Assembly: GCA_947175655.1 (NCBI GenBank)
Contig: CAMWNQ010000116.1
Location: forward strand, 1 to 5,572
Reading direction: 5' to 3'
Length of the DNA: 5,572 bases
Source: an uncultured Clostridia bacterium
GTDB taxonomy: Bacteria > Bacillota > Clostridia > Oscillospirales > Ruminococcaceae
A program made the translations under genes and the position numbers. The notes beneath the pieces were generated by a model, which was given only the letters and a program-made list of their open reading frames with translations, was not told where the DNA came from and did no database searches. Positions 5,547-5,572 of this stretch are shown one piece after another (position 1 is the stretch's first letter; the number at the start of each line of letters is the position of its first letter).

Positions 5547-5572
5547 TTTACATTATGAAAATAATATGATAT
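5547..5572 (+). promoter_or_regulatory. Possible promoter cut by the window end
   Basis: TTTACA (5547-5552), a 17-bp spacer ending in TGA, then TAT at the last three bases resembles the start of an extended -10 promoter for a gene beyond the window. The -10 hexamer is incomplete, so this is tentative. The rest of 5512-5546 shows no gene and no clear terminator hairpin. Confidence 0.25.

Noticed and set aside
1..5572. CRISPR array, tRNA, rRNA, insertion sequence or attachment site
   Set aside because: No regularly spaced repeats, tRNA-like cloverleaf, rRNA signature, transposase or flanking duplicated sequence was seen on either strand by eye.

Overview
The window looks like a low-GC Gram-positive gut or rumen bacterium related to Ruminococcus (Oscillospiraceae). 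The main clue is a secreted two-propeller family GH74 xyloglucanase that carries a C-terminal type I dockerin, the tag that plugs enzymes into a cellulosome. Strong AGGAG-type ribosome sites, A+T-rich flanks and a FeoA-type small protein fit the same group. The species cannot be named from the sequence alone.

Layout. (1) Positions 1-1578, plus strand: three tightly packed genes. They are the 3' end of a gene cut by the window edge, a 134-residue protein, and a 309-residue protein that resembles the baseplate hub of contractile phage tails (gp27 / Mu gpP / late control D type). Start and stop codons overlap (ATGA at 255-258; 11 bp at 649-659), so this is one translationally coupled operon, most likely phage tail or tail-derived particle genes. 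(2) Positions 1579-1912: a 97-bp spacer with two mutually exclusive small hairpins and a possible promoter, then a 78-residue FeoA-domain protein on the same strand. No feoB is present. (3) Positions 1927-1968: a 14-bp perfect hairpin that can end transcription from both sides. (4) Positions 1986-4679, minus strand: the dockerin-bearing GH74 enzyme (signal peptide, two propellers with seven recognisable Asp-boxes, Thr/Ser linker, dockerin). (5) Positions 4680-4878: a divergent promoter region with a good extended -10 promoter in each direction; a TTAGAT-A-ATCTAA palindrome lies across the predicted start of the GH74 transcript. (6) Positions 4879-5511, plus strand: a 210-residue protein with a PD-(D/E)XK nuclease-like D-x8-D-V-K signature. 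(7) Positions 5512-5572: no gene; a possible promoter is cut by the window end.

How the parts relate. The GH74 gene is a single-gene unit with its own promoter, candidate operator and terminator, as expected for a substrate-regulated extracellular plant cell wall enzyme. The phage-tail-like operon on one side and the solitary nuclease-like gene on the other seem functionally unrelated to it. The most unusual parts are the tail-hub operon that runs into an orphan FeoA gene instead of further baseplate genes, and the stand-alone nuclease-like gene with a near-consensus promoter. No CRISPR array, tRNA, rRNA or insertion sequence was seen.
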